DNA from: an uncultured Devosia sp.
Lineage (GTDB): Bacteria; Pseudomonadota; Alphaproteobacteria; Rhizobiales; Devosiaceae
DNA: 64,000 bases
Assembly: GCF_963517015.1 (NCBI RefSeq)
Contig: NZ_CAUQDV010000001.1
Location: 620,001-684,000 of the forward strand
Direction of reading: 5' to 3'
The stretch's first letter is position 1, and each line of letters begins with the position of its first letter. The notes under the pieces were generated by a model, which ran no database searches, had not been told where the DNA came from, and saw only the letters and a list, made by a program, of their open reading frames with translations. This document shows, one piece after another, positions 16,774 to 26,026 of the stretch. Both the position numbers and the translations under genes were made by a program.

Positions 16774-18285
16774 ATGCGCCGCGACCCAACATTCTCGTCC
16801 ATCCTGTCCGGCTACCGCCGCATCGCACTGGCCGTGGGCGCACTTGCCGGTTTCACCATCGTCATCCGCTTCATGGCTTTCTGGGGTCTGTTGAGCCAGG
16901 AAACCTTGGACGTCATGCCTGCTGGCGCCCTTGTCGTGGGCTTCCTCATGGTGGGGCTGCTGATCCATGGTCACTACTGGCTGTCGCGACGGCTGACGCT
17001 GATTTCCGAAGAGTCCCGACGTGCGCGCAAGAGTGCCGATTGCGATGCCTTGACGGGCGTCTTCAACCGAGCCTCCTTTCTCGAGGCGCTGGCCGATGAC
17101 GTGTTTCACGGGTCGGAGCGGCCGGTCGGCTACATGCAGATCGACATGGATAATCTCAAGGTGCTCAACGACAGCGCGGGCCACGCTGCCGGCGATGCGG
17201 CCCTGGTGCATCTGGTCCGGACCATCAAGCATGTCATTCCCGGTGGTGTGATCGGCCGGTTGGGCGGCGACGAATTCGGCGTCATCGTGCTGGGCCACGA
17301 CAACAAGCCCGCTCTTCGGCGCCTGGGCGAGGAACTGCTGCGCCAGCTGGCCAAGCCGCTCAATATTGCCGGACGTCCGGTGCGGCTTTCGGCGTCGATC
17401 GGCGTTGCCATGTCGCCGCTCGATACGGTCGATCCGACCGATCTGATCTCCAAGGCGGACCTGGCGCTCTACAAGGGCAAGAAGGCCGGCCGGCACTCGG
17501 TCATCGCTTTCGATCCCGACATGATGGGTGACGAGCGTCATCGGCGTTTCGTCGAGCGCGACCTGCGTGCGGCCATCCTGATGAACGAACTTGAGCTGCA
17601 CTATCAGCCGGTCTTTGCTGCCGACATGTCGATCCGCTCGCATGAGGCGCTGGTGCGCTGGCGGCATCAGGTGCGCGGCATGATCGCGCCCGGCCAATTC
17701 ATCCCAATCGCCGAAGAAAGCGACCTGATCGACAAGCTGGGGGACTGGGTGTTGCGCCGGGCCTGCGCCGACCTCTGCAACCTCGGCGGCAAGCCGGTCG
17801 CCATCAATATCTCCGCCATGCAATTGCGCCATGCCGATTTCGCCAAGCGCTTCGCGGCGACGCTTGCGGAGCTCGAAGTCGATCCGGCCTTGATCATCGT
17901 CGAGATCACCGAGACGGCGCCGCTCAACAGCAAGGTGATCGAACTGGCAAACCTGACGGCCCTGCGGGCCATGGGCGTACGCATCGCGATCGACGATTTC
18001 GGGGCGGGCCACGCGAGCCTGCAATATCTGCGCAGCTTTGCCTTCGACATCATCAAGATCGACCGGTCCTATGTGGCCAACATGGACGACAACCGGGTCG
18101 ACGGCATGATCATCTCGGCCATCTGCGATATTGCACGCTCGCTGCCGGTCGATGTCATCGCCGAAGGCATCGAAACGCCGGAGCAGCTTCGACAACTGCG
18201 GATTGCAGGTTGTACCGGGTTCCAGGGCTATCTGCTGGGACGGCCGCAACCGCTTGCAGTCTCTGAGGCCTTCGAGGCCGCCTGA
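16774..18285 (+). CDS. Membrane-anchored GGDEF-EAL c-di-GMP enzyme
   Basis: 503 residues. Two hydrophobic segments (about 15-40 and 47-67) anchor it in the inner membrane with almost no periplasmic part. The GGDEF domain (about 85-245) keeps the intact active site RLGGDEFGV and SADCDALTGVFNR. The EAL domain (about 255-500) keeps SHEALVRW, INISAMQLRH, EITETA, DDFGAGHAS, KIDRSYV and AEGIET. Both catalytic centres therefore look competent, so net synthesis or degradation of c-di-GMP cannot be predicted. No input domain is recognisable. Confidence 0.95.
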   Translation: MRRDPTFSSILSGYRRIALAVGALAGFTIVIRFMAFWGLLSQETLDVMPAGALVVGFLMVGLLIHGHYWLSRRLTLISEESRRARKSADCDALTGVFNRASFLEALADDVFHGSERPVGYMQIDMDNLKVLNDSAGHAAGDAALVHLVRTIKHVIPGGVIGRLGGDEFGVIVLGHDNKPALRRLGEELLRQLAKPLNIAGRPVRLSASIGVAMSPLDTVDPTDLISKADLALYKGKKAGRHSVIAFDPDMMGDERHRRFVERDLRAAILMNELELHYQPVFAADMSIRSHEALVRWRHQVRGMIAPGQFIPIAEESDLIDKLGDWVLRRACADLCNLGGKPVAINISAMQLRHADFAKRFAATLAELEVDPALIIVEITETAPLNSKVIELANLTALRAMGVRIAIDDFGAGHASLQYLRSFAFDIIKIDRSYVANMDDNRVDGMIISAICDIARSLPVDVIAEGIETPEQLRQLRIAGCTGFQGYLLGRPQPLAVSEAFEAA

Positions 18286-18386
18286 CAGGCTCAAGACAGT
18301 AATGCTTCTGTCGCAGTTGCGCGTCGACCCACCAAGCGGATATAAAGAAGCGTACCAGCCGGTTCGGCGCATTGGGGAGTAGTGCC

Positions 18387-18800
18387 TTGGATTTGAAGCG
18401 GATCAACGAACACGTCAGCGTTTCGGGACAGATACAGCCCGAAGACGTCGCCGCCATCAAAGCTGCCGGGTTCACCGCGATCATCAACAACCGGCCCGAC
18501 GACGAATCTCCGGATCAGCCGGCGGGCGCCGAGATCGAAGCTGCTGCCAAGGCAGCCGGGCTCGACTATTATGCCATTCCTCTGGGTCGTGAAGGGGTCA
18601 GCCCCGACATGGTCGAAAAGACCAAATCCGTGCTCGAGGGGAGCGCTGGTCCGGTCTTTTGCTTTTGCCGTTCAGGAACGCGTTCGACCACCCTGTGGGC
18701 GCTGAGCCAGGCGGGCCAGGCCGATGCAGGCGAGATCATCACGCAGGCGGCGGAAGCCGGCTACGACATGAGCCATCTCGCAGGCCATCTCAGCCGCTAG
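18387..18800 (+). CDS. DUF442 / TIGR01244-type phosphatase-like protein
   Basis: 137 residues, beta-lactamase-hydrolase-like (BLH) N-terminal domain family with a dual-specificity phosphatase fold. The P-loop signature CRSGTRS (Cys-x5-Arg) is complete, with upstream IINNRPDDESPDQP and IPLGREGVSPDMV. Such proteins are suspected phosphatases or sulfur-handling proteins. I place the start at the TTG at 18387, seven bases after GGGGAG; a TTG at 18372 is also in frame but lies before that site. Confidence 0.85.
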   Translation: MDLKRINEHVSVSGQIQPEDVAAIKAAGFTAIINNRPDDESPDQPAGAEIEAAAKAAGLDYYAIPLGREGVSPDMVEKTKSVLEGSAGPVFCFCRSGTRSTTLWALSQAGQADAGEIITQAAEAGYDMSHLAGHLSR

Positions 18801-18896
18801 TTTTGTATTTCGACGGTTGGGCGGGCAACCGTTCCATCCGTTGCCGACACACTGAGCCGGACCCGAAAACGGGTCCTCAACCCCTTCTGCTCGGAT

Positions 18897-21800
18897 ATGC
18901 AATCGATGCCAATCAAGAAAATCCTCGTCGCCAATCGCAGTGAAATCGCCATCCGCGTGTTCCGCGCGGCCAATGAGCTGGGCCTCAAGACCGTTGCAGC
19001 CTATGCTGAAGAAGACAAGCTGGCGCTCCATCGCTTCAAGGCCGACGAGGCCTATCTGATCGGCAAGGGCAAGGGGCCGGTCGAAGCGTATCTGCAGATC
19101 GACGAATATATCCGCATTGCCCGGATTTCCGGCGCCGATGCGATCCATCCCGGCTATGGCCTGCTGTCGGAAAGCCCCGAATTTGTCGATGCCTGCGAAG
19201 ATGCCGGCCTTATCTTCATCGGCCCGCGCGCACAGACCATGCGCGATCTTGGCAACAAGGTTGCTGCGCGCAACATGGCGATTGCTTCCGATGTGCCGGT
19301 CGTGCCGGCCACCGAAGCGCTGCCGGACGATCCCGAGGCGATCAAGAAGCTCGCGGCCGAAATCGGCTATCCGCTGATGCTCAAGGCCTCATGGGGCGGC
19401 GGCGGGCGCGGCATGCGCCGCATCATGGATGAAAAGACGCTGCTTTCAGAAGTCAGCGAAGGCAAGCGCGAGGCCAAGGCGGCTTTCGGCAAGGACGAGA
19501 TGTATCTCGAAAAGCTGATCGAGCGCGCCCGCCATGTCGAAGTGCAGTTGATCGGCGACGATCATGGCAACCTCGTGCACCTGTTCGAGCGCGATTGCTC
19601 AGTGCAGCGACGCAACCAGAAGGTGGTGGAGCGCGCGCCGGCGCCCTATCTCGACGACACGGTGCGAAAAGCGCTGACCGACGCGGCCGTGCGCTTGGGC
19701 AATGCCGCCAGCTATCGCGGTGCCGGTACCGTCGAATTCCTGATGGATGCCGATACGGACAAGTTCTACTTCATCGAAGTGAACCCACGCATTCAGGTGG
19801 AACATACCGTCACCGAGGAAGTGACCGGCATCGACATCGTCAAGGCGCAGATCCATCTGCTCGACGGCGCGGTCATCGGCACCCCGGAATCGGGTGTCCC
19901 TCTTCAGGAAAACATCCGGCTTAACGGCAATGCCATCCAGTGCCGCGTGACGACGGAAGATCCAGAACAGAATTTCATTCCCGATTATGGCCGCATCACC
20001 GCCTATCGCGGCGCCACCGGCTTTGGCGTGCGCCTAGATGGCGGCACGGCCTATTCGGGTGCGGTCATTACCCGTTTCTACGATCCGCTGCTGGAAAAGG
20101 TCACCTGCTGGGCGCCATCGGCCGAAGAGGCGATCGCCCGCATGCATCGCGCCTTGCGGGAGTTCCGCATCCGCGGTGTCTCGACCAATCTGGCATTTCT
20201 CGAAAACATCATCACTCATCCGGACTTCGTCGAGAACCGCTACACGACGCGTTTCATCGATACGACGCCGGAGCTGTTCAACTTCAAGCCGCGCAAGGAT
20301 CGTGCGACAAAGCTCCTGAGCTATATCGCCGACGTCACCGTCAACGGCCATCCCGAAGTGCGTGATCGCCCGAAGCCGCCGGCCGAGGCTGCCGCGCCCA
20401 TCGTGCCGGAATTCCCGCCACTCGCCACGATCGAAGGCAGCCGGCAGGTGCTGGAGCGCGAAGGTCCGGCGGGTCTTGCCAGGTGGATGAAAAAGCAGTC
20501 CCGCGTGCTGTTCACCGACACGACCATGCGCGACGCGCATCAGTCGCTCTTGGCGACGCGCATGCGCTCGTTCGACATCACCCGCATCGCCCAGGCCTAT
20601 TCACGTGGCCTGCCCAATCTCTTCTCGCTCGAATGCTGGGGCGGGGCGACGTTCGACGTCTCCATGCGCTTCCTCAACGAAGATCCGTGGGAGCGTCTGG
20701 CCAAGGTGCGCGAAGGCGCGCCGAATATTCTGACGCAGATGTTGCTGCGCGGCTCCAATGGCGTCGGCTACACCAATTATCCCGACAATGTGGTCAAGTT
20801 CTTCGTCAAGCAGGCGGCAGCCGGTGGCGTCGACGTGTTCCGCGTGTTCGATTGCCTGAACTGGGTCGAGAACATGCGCGTCTCGCTCGATGCGGTGATC
20901 GAGGAGGGCAAGGTCGCCGAAGGCGTCATCTGCTATACCGGCGATCTCTTTGATCCCGACCGCTCCAAGTATGATCTCAAATACTACGTCGGCCTGGCCC
21001 AAAGCCTAGAAAAGGCCGGGGCGCATGTGCTGGGCCTCAAGGACATGGCCGGGCTGCTCAAGCCCGCGGCAGCCAGGAAGCTGATCGCGACGCTGCGCAA
21101 CGAGACCGACCTGCCGATCCATCTCCATACCCATGACACCTCGGGCGCTGCCGCTGCGACCGTCCTCGCTGCGGTGGAAGCCGGTGTCGATGCGGTTGAT
21201 GCGGCCATGGATGCGCTCTCGGGCACGACTTCGCAGCCGACGCTTGGTTCGATCGTTGCGGCTCTGGCCGGGGATGATCGCGATCCGCAACTCGATGCCA
21301 AGGCGATCCGCCAGATTTCCTTCTATTGGGAAGCCGTGCGCACGCAGTACCGCGCCTTCGAGAGCGATCTCAAGGGCGGTGCCTCGGAAGTCTATCTGCA
21401 TGAAATGCCGGGTGGCCAGTTCACCAATCTCAAGGAGCAGGCGCGCTCGCTCGGTCTTGAGACACGCTGGCATGAGGTCGCCCAGACCTATGCCGACGTG
21501 AACCAGATGTTCGGCGATATCGTCAAGGTCACGCCCTCGTCCAAGGTGGTTGGCGACATGGCGCTGGCCATGGTCTCGGCCGGCCTCACCCGGGGTGACG
21601 TCGAAGATCCCAAGCGCGACATCGCCTTCCCCGATTCGGTGGTCGGCTTTTTTGCCGGCGATCTCGGCCAGCCGCCCGGTGGTTTCCCCGAGGCGCTGCA
21701 GAAGAAGGTGTTGAAGGGACGGACCCCTTTGACGGATCGTCCGGGCTCCTACCTCAAGCCCGCCGACCTGGAAGAAGAACGCAAGAAGATATCGAGCATG

Positions 21801-22346
21801 CTTGGCCGCGAAGTGGATGATTTCCGCCTCGCCAGCCACCTCATGTATCCCAAGGTGTACGCCGATTTCGAAAAGACCCAGGAGCTTTACGGCCCCACCG
21901 AAGTCCTTCCCACGCCTGTGTATTTCTATGGGCTGGAAGAAGGCGACGAGCTTCTGGTCGATATCGAGAAGGGCAAGACGCTGGTCGTCACCTATCTCGG
22001 CCGCGCCCCGACCAACGAAAAGGGCGAAGTCCGCGTATTCTTCGACCTGAACGGCCAGCCGCGCACAGTCATTGTCCCCGACCGCCTCAAGGCCGGCGAG
22101 GTCAAGCTGCGCGCCAAAGCCGTGCCTGGCGATGCAAAGCAGGTCGGCGCGCCCATGCCGGGCGTCATCTCGACCCTCGCCGTCAAGCAGGGCCAGACGA
22201 TCCAAGCCGGCGACGTGCTGTGTTCGATCGAGGCGATGAAAATGGAAACAGCCATCCATGCTGAGGTGGATGGCGTGGTCGCAGAGCTGTTGATCAAGCC
22301 GGGCGACCAGATCGACGCGAAGGACCTGCTGGTCCGGCTGGAATAG
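18897..22346 (+). CDS. pyc: Pyruvate carboxylase
   Basis: 1149-residue single-chain biotin enzyme that carboxylates pyruvate to oxaloacetate, refilling the TCA cycle. The order is biotin carboxylase (about 5-460; KILVANRSEIAIRVFRAA, GGGGRGMR, FIEVNPRIQVEHTVTE), carboxyltransferase (about 530-800; LFTDTTMRDAHQSL, HLHTHDTSGA), the central PC domain, and a C-terminal biotinyl domain with AMKMETA, the biotinylated Lys being near residue 1115. The length is normal for a full pyruvate carboxylase. The first ATG (18897) and a second (18906) are both possible starts; neither has a strong ribosome-binding site. Confidence 0.97.
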   Translation: MQSMPIKKILVANRSEIAIRVFRAANELGLKTVAAYAEEDKLALHRFKADEAYLIGKGKGPVEAYLQIDEYIRIARISGADAIHPGYGLLSESPEFVDACEDAGLIFIGPRAQTMRDLGNKVAARNMAIASDVPVVPATEALPDDPEAIKKLAAEIGYPLMLKASWGGGGRGMRRIMDEKTLLSEVSEGKREAKAAFGKDEMYLEKLIERARHVEVQLIGDDHGNLVHLFERDCSVQRRNQKVVERAPAPYLDDTVRKALTDAAVRLGNAASYRGAGTVEFLMDADTDKFYFIEVNPRIQVEHTVTEEVTGIDIVKAQIHLLDGAVIGTPESGVPLQENIRLNGNAIQCRVTTEDPEQNFIPDYGRITAYRGATGFGVRLDGGTAYSGAVITRFYDPLLEKVTCWAPSAEEAIARMHRALREFRIRGVSTNLAFLENIITHPDFVENRYTTRFIDTTPELFNFKPRKDRATKLLSYIADVTVNGHPEVRDRPKPPAEAAAPIVPEFPPLATIEGSRQVLEREGPAGLARWMKKQSRVLFTDTTMRDAHQSLLATRMRSFDITRIAQAYSRGLPNLFSLECWGGATFDVSMRFLNEDPWERLAKVREGAPNILTQMLLRGSNGVGYTNYPDNVVKFFVKQAAAGGVDVFRVFDCLNWVENMRVSLDAVIEEGKVAEGVICYTGDLFDPDRSKYDLKYYVGLAQSLEKAGAHVLGLKDMAGLLKPAAARKLIATLRNETDLPIHLHTHDTSGAAAATVLAAVEAGVDAVDAAMDALSGTTSQPTLGSIVAALAGDDRDPQLDAKAIRQISFYWEAVRTQYRAFESDLKGGASEVYLHEMPGGQFTNLKEQARSLGLETRWHEVAQTYADVNQMFGDIVKVTPSSKVVGDMALAMVSAGLTRGDVEDPKRDIAFPDSVVGFFAGDLGQPPGGFPEALQKKVLKGRTPLTDRPGSYLKPADLEEERKKISSMLGREVDDFRLASHLMYPKVYADFEKTQELYGPTEVLPTPVYFYGLEEGDELLVDIEKGKTLVVTYLGRAPTNEKGEVRVFFDLNGQPRTVIVPDRLKAGEVKLRAKAVPGDAKQVGAPMPGVISTLAVKQGQTIQAGDVLCSIEAMKMETAIHAEVDGVVAELLIKPGDQIDAKDLLVRLE

Positions 22347-22348
22347 AG

Positions 22349-22374
22349 AAAGGCCCGGGAAACCGGGCCTTTTT
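22349..22374 (+). terminator. Rho-independent terminator after pyc
   Basis: Stem AAAGGCCCGG / CCGGGCCTTT (22349-22358 with 22363-22372) with a GAAA tetraloop and a T-run. It begins within three bases of the pyc stop codon. The convergent gene on the minus strand stops inside its T-run. Confidence 0.92.
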
Positions 22375-22747
22375 ACTGGGCGCTTTGTGCCTCGATACGT
22401 AGTCGGGTGATGTCGAGTGCGACCACTTCGCGCATGGCTGACGTGATCTGGTCCACATAGCGCGCGGCCATTTCGTCCGCTTCGTCAGCGGCAAGATTTG
22501 GGAAAAACTCGGCGATATAGGCTGTTGCCATCGCCGCCTCTTCTGCGCTGCAGAGCTTGGCGATCTTGCTGGCCAGACGCCTTGGCGAGCCTTCGCGCTG
22601 TGCGTAGTCAGCCGTAGGGCCGACCATGCAGGCACTGTAGGCGTCGGTTGCGTCCATGCTGGCGCCGGCATGGGCATTTTGCGCCAAAGCCGGGCCGCCA
22701 AGGGAAAAGACGATAAGTGCTGCGATTGCAATGCGATGGCGCGTCAT
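22373..22747 (-). CDS. Small secreted protein of unknown function
   Basis: 124 residues with a clear signal peptide (MTRHRIAIAALIVFSLGGPA, cleaved after ALA-Q). The mature part is mostly helical and acidic, with two cysteines (SACMVGP, KLCSAEE) that could form a disulfide. I do not recognise the family. The ATG at 22747 is preferred because it starts a typical export signal. It follows the DUF1232 gene by 10 bp on the same strand, so they probably share a transcript. Confidence 0.75.
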   Translation of the reverse strand: MTRHRIAIAALIVFSLGGPALAQNAHAGASMDATDAYSACMVGPTADYAQREGSPRRLASKIAKLCSAEEAAMATAYIAEFFPNLAADEADEMAARYVDQITSAMREVVALDITRLRIEAQSAQ

Positions 22748-22757
22748 GTGGCCAAGG

Positions 22758-23057
22758 CTACATGCGGCGGGCCTTGCCGTCGACGGTCTTGCCATATTTG
22801 CCGGCATAGGCCTTGGCGGGCACCGGCAGGCGCGAGACGATCCAGCTGACCATCAGCGGCACCAGCACGACGTCATCCACCCAGCCCAGAACCGGGATGA
22901 CATCGGGGATGATGTCGAGCGGATTGACCAGATAGAAGGCGGCAAACAGCGTCGCCGCCTTGAGATAGAGCGGGGTCTCAGGCGCCCAGAAGGCGCGCCA
23001 GAGCTGGACAACTTCCTTACGGAACAGAATGAGCCGGGGGAGGAGCATCTTGATCAT
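22758..23057 (-). CDS. YkvA family (DUF1232) membrane protein
   Basis: 99 residues. The core YLVNPLDIIPDVIPVLGWVDDVVL is the DUF1232 signature, found in small membrane proteins of unknown role. Two hydrophobic stretches flank it. The adjacent downstream gene encodes a small secreted protein; ispG begins 115 bp away in the other direction. Confidence 0.9.
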   Translation of the reverse strand: MIKMLLPRLILFRKEVVQLWRAFWAPETPLYLKAATLFAAFYLVNPLDIIPDVIPVLGWVDDVVLVPLMVSWIVSRLPVPAKAYAGKYGKTVDGKARRM

Positions 23058-23172
23058 GCATGTTAAATGGTCCTGCGGGGCTACGGTTCAAGAGCTTGAT
23101 GATCACGCAAGCGTAACATTGCTCTTGTAGCGCTGAAGGCTTATTTCTCCCTCAGACTTTCAGAGGTGTTTC

Positions 23173-24414
23173 ATGGCGGGTCCCGCGGCACGCAGGCATT
23201 CGGTTGGGGTTCATGTCGGCGGCGTCCAGGTGGGCGGCGGCGCGCCTGTCGTCGTGCAGTCGATGACCAACACCGACACGGCCGATATCGATGCGACGGT
23301 GAAGCAGGTCATGCAACTGGCGCGCGCCGGTTCGGAAATCGTCCGCATCACCGTCGATCGCGACGAGTCGGCCGCAGCTGTGCCGATCATCCGTGATCGT
23401 CTGGCCTTCATGGGCTATGATGTGCCGCTGGTTGGGGATTTCCACTATATCGGCCACAAGCTGCTCACCGATCATCCGGCCTGTGCCGAGGCGCTGGCGA
23501 AATATCGCATCAATCCGGGCAATGTCGGCTTCAAGGCCAAGCGCGACACGCAGTTTTCGACACTGATCGATATTGCCAATCGCCATAACAAGCCGGTGCG
23601 CATCGGGGTGAACTGGGGTTCGCTCGACGAAGAACTGCTCACCAAATTGATGGACGAAAATGCCGTCTCGGAAGCCCCGATTTCGGCCGCGGCGGTGCAG
23701 CGCGAGGCGATCATCCAGTCGGCACTGCTGAGTGCCCGTCGCGCCGAAGAGCTGGGCATGGGCCGCGACAAGATCATCCTCTCGACCAAGGTTTCGGACG
23801 TCCAGCATCTAATCTCGGTCTATCAGGATCTGGCGGCGCGCTGTGACTATGCGCTGCATCTGGGCCTCACCGAAGCGGGCATGGGCACAAAGGGCGTTGT
23901 GGCGTCGTCGGCCGCGCTGGGCATCCTGCTACAGCAGGGGATCGGCGACACGATCCGCATTTCACTGACACCCGAGCCGGGCGGCGATCGCACGACGGAA
24001 GTCAGGGTGGCGCAGGAATTGCTGCAGACCATGGGCTTCCGCCAGTTCCTGCCGGTCGTGGCGGCTTGCCCCGGTTGCGGTCGTACCACATCGACCACCT
24101 TCCAGACTCTGGCCAAGGACATCCAGGACCATCTCAACGTCTCGATGCCGGAATGGCGCGAGCGCTATCCGGGCGTCGAGACGCTGACGGTTGCGGTGAT
24201 GGGCTGTGTGGTCAACGGGCCGGGCGAAAGCAAGCATGCCAATATCGGCATTTCGCTGCCCGGCACCGGTGAGACGCCCGCTGCGCCAGTGTTCATCGAC
24301 GGCGAGAAGGCAACGACGCTGCGTGGCGCCGATGTGGCCGACCAGTTCAAGGTGATGGTCGCCGATTACATCGAGCGCAAATTCGGCCAGGGCCAGAAAA
24401 CGGCAGCGGAATGA
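23173..24414 (+). CDS. ispG: 4-hydroxy-3-methylbut-2-enyl-diphosphate synthase (flavodoxin)
   Basis: 413-residue iron-sulfur enzyme of the MEP isoprenoid pathway, making HMBPP from methylerythritol cyclodiphosphate. Landmarks are VVQSMTNTDTADIDATV at the start of the TIM barrel, GDFHYIGH, RINPGNVG, and the C-terminal [4Fe-4S] ligands CPGCGRTT and MGCVVNGPGE. Its stop overlaps the start of a 45-residue membrane protein (ATGA). It supplies precursors to IspA, encoded 1.6 kb away on the other strand. Confidence 0.97.
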   Translation: MAGPAARRHSVGVHVGGVQVGGGAPVVVQSMTNTDTADIDATVKQVMQLARAGSEIVRITVDRDESAAAVPIIRDRLAFMGYDVPLVGDFHYIGHKLLTDHPACAEALAKYRINPGNVGFKAKRDTQFSTLIDIANRHNKPVRIGVNWGSLDEELLTKLMDENAVSEAPISAAAVQREAIIQSALLSARRAEELGMGRDKIILSTKVSDVQHLISVYQDLAARCDYALHLGLTEAGMGTKGVVASSAALGILLQQGIGDTIRISLTPEPGGDRTTEVRVAQELLQTMGFRQFLPVVAACPGCGRTTSTTFQTLAKDIQDHLNVSMPEWRERYPGVETLTVAVMGCVVNGPGESKHANIGISLPGTGETPAAPVFIDGEKATTLRGADVADQFKVMVADYIERKFGQGQKTAAE

Positions 24415-24548
24415 GCGATCCCGATCAGGACGGGGACTACCGCCCCCGCACATTCCTCCAGGTGCTCTATGGCAATCCGCGCCGCTGGATCTATATCGGC
24501 GCGCTGATCGTGGTGCTGCTTATCCTGCGCTGGACCGGCAATCTCTAG
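24411..24548 (+). CDS. 45-residue single-pass membrane protein coupled to ispG
   Basis: The ATG at 24411 overlaps the ispG stop (ATGA) and the frame runs to TAG at 24546-24548. The product begins MSDPDQDGDYRPRTF, then VLYGNPRRWIYIGAL, followed by a hydrophobic segment IVVLLILRW and a short tail, predicting a small inner-membrane protein with a cytoplasmic charged N-terminus. Reading-frame composition and the overlap support a real gene. The function is unknown. Confidence 0.7.
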   Translation: MSDPDQDGDYRPRTFLQVLYGNPRRWIYIGALIVVLLILRWTGNL

Positions 24549-24553
24549 GCCGT

Positions 24554-24871
24554 CTATTCGGCTGGCTCGACTGGCGTGACCGCCACATTGAGTTCGCCGC
24601 CGATCTCGACCGTCTTGGCCTGTTTGTCGAAGACGCAGATGAGGCTGGCCGTTGTGCCAGCCGGTGTTTCACCTGAGACAATGGCCAGACCATAGCTTTC
24701 GCTACCGAATGGGTCGACCACGGCCGTGGCGTCGGTGAAAAAGTCCGTCGAGGCTTCGATGCAGTTCTGTTCGACCTCGGTGGCAAACTCCGCCCAGGCA
24801 TCGCCCGATGCGGCATGGGCCACGCCCATCGGGAGAGCGGCGAAGGCAAGAATCGAAGCGAACTTGAGCAT
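24554..24871 (-). CDS. Small secreted protein of unknown function
   Basis: 105 residues. The signal peptide is MLKFASILAFAALPMGVAHA. The mature part has two cysteines (VEQNCIEAS and LICVFDKQ) that could form a disulfide, and a beta-rich pattern. I do not recognise the family. The ATG at 24871 gives the export signal directly. It is convergent with the ispG transcript and may be the last gene of the ispA-MOSC-YbaK cluster. Confidence 0.72.
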   Translation of the reverse strand: MLKFASILAFAALPMGVAHAASGDAWAEFATEVEQNCIEASTDFFTDATAVVDPFGSESYGLAIVSGETPAGTTASLICVFDKQAKTVEIGGELNVAVTPVEPAE

Positions 24872-24912
24872 GGGAGATGGCCTTTCGGTATGAACTGGCC
24901 GCCCAATCTGTC

Positions 24913-25383
24913 TCAGCTTTGCGGCGGCAGGCAGGCATCGACCCATTTATTGCCGCAGAGCTCGGCCAGGCGCTCCACCGTCAGCCGCACCGAGGCATGT
25001 GTGTCGCCGCCAGCGGGCAGCATTTCCGCATAGGTCCTGATCGATACGTCGAGATAGATCGGCAGCGGCTGCGGCAGGCCGAAGGGGCAGACGCCGCCAA
25101 CCTGATGGCTGGTCAGGCGCAGCACGTCTTCGGCGCCCAGCATGCGCGGGCGACCGCCAAAGGCGGATTTGGATTTCTGATTGTCGAGCCGGGCATCGCC
25201 ACGGGTCACGAGAAGAATTTCCTCGTCCTTGACGCGGATGCAGAGTGTCTTGGCGATCTGGCCGGGTTCGACGCCATGTACTTCGGCAGCCAGTTGCACG
25301 GTGGCAGTCGACGCTTCGGTGACGATGACGGAGAGATCAGGCGCGCGGGCGGCAAGGTCTGCCTGGACGGACTGGAGGGACAT
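24913..25383 (-). CDS. YbaK/EbsC-type aminoacyl-tRNA deacylase
   Basis: 156-residue YbaK-domain protein, related to stand-alone editing enzymes that hydrolyse mischarged Cys/Ala-tRNA(Pro). It shows QIAKTLCIRVKDEEILLVTRGDARLD, KSKSAFGGRPRML and HQVGGVCPFGLPQPLPIYLD, all typical of the fold. The exact specificity is not readable. It starts 9 bp after the MOSC gene on the same strand. Confidence 0.9.
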   Translation of the reverse strand: MSLQSVQADLAARAPDLSVIVTEASTATVQLAAEVHGVEPGQIAKTLCIRVKDEEILLVTRGDARLDNQKSKSAFGGRPRMLGAEDVLRLTSHQVGGVCPFGLPQPLPIYLDVSIRTYAEMLPAGGDTHASVRLTVERLAELCGNKWVDACLPPQS

Positions 25384-25392
25384 GGGACGCTT

Positions 25393-26025
25393 TCAGAACA
25401 GGCTGGCGAGTTTGTCTTCGTAGTCGGCGCGCATCTTGTAGTGAATTGGCGCGGTCAGCGCGCGGCGCATGAAATCGGGCTCGAGCTGGCGCTTGCCGTC
25501 GAGGGCCATCAGCGCGGCGACCGTCAGGCGTTCGCCGTCATAGGGCGTGAGCGTTACGTCCATGCCGGTTTCGATCGTGCCCGGCGTAATGACGCGGCAG
25601 TAGGCGCCGGGCCGGCCGGCACGATGGAAGCGCTTGACGAAGGTGCGATCACCCATATGGGCAGCAAAGGTCATGCAGGGCGTGCGGTGCGAGGTCACTT
25701 CGAGAACAACCGGACCTATGGCGAAGCGATCGCCCACGGCGACATTGCGGCCCTCGATGCCTGAAATGGTGAGATTGTCACCAAAGGTGCCCGGCTCGAT
25801 TCGGCGGTCGAGTTCATTGGCCCAGAACTGATAGTCGTCGGCGAAATAGATATAGATGGCCTGGTCGACGCCGCCGTGATGCTTGCGGTCGCAGATGGCG
25901 TCGCCGGCAAGGCCGAGTTTTCCGATCTCGGCGCTGGGCTGGGGCAGCTTCACGATGCCGGTCAGCGGCCGATAGCCCTCGATATGCTGGGCCGTGCCGC
26001 GGTTGATGCTGAGCAAGGTCGCCAT
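25393..26025 (-). CDS. MOSC domain protein (YiiM-like)
   Basis: 210 residues. It has the MOSC features GLAGDAICDRKHHGGVDQAIYI, ELDRRIEPGTFGDNL, SHRTPCMTF (the conserved Cys of the MOSC domain) and FHRAGRPGAYCRVITPG. YiiM-type proteins reduce N-hydroxylated compounds with molybdenum cofactor; activity here is by family only. The ATG at 26025 lies one base after the ispA stop, so translation is probably coupled. Confidence 0.88.
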   Translation of the reverse strand: MATLLSINRGTAQHIEGYRPLTGIVKLPQPSAEIGKLGLAGDAICDRKHHGGVDQAIYIYFADDYQFWANELDRRIEPGTFGDNLTISGIEGRNVAVGDRFAIGPVVLEVTSHRTPCMTFAAHMGDRTFVKRFHRAGRPGAYCRVITPGTIETGMDVTLTPYDGERLTVAALMALDGKRQLEPDFMRRALTAPIHYKMRADYEDKLASLF

Positions 26026-26026
26026 G

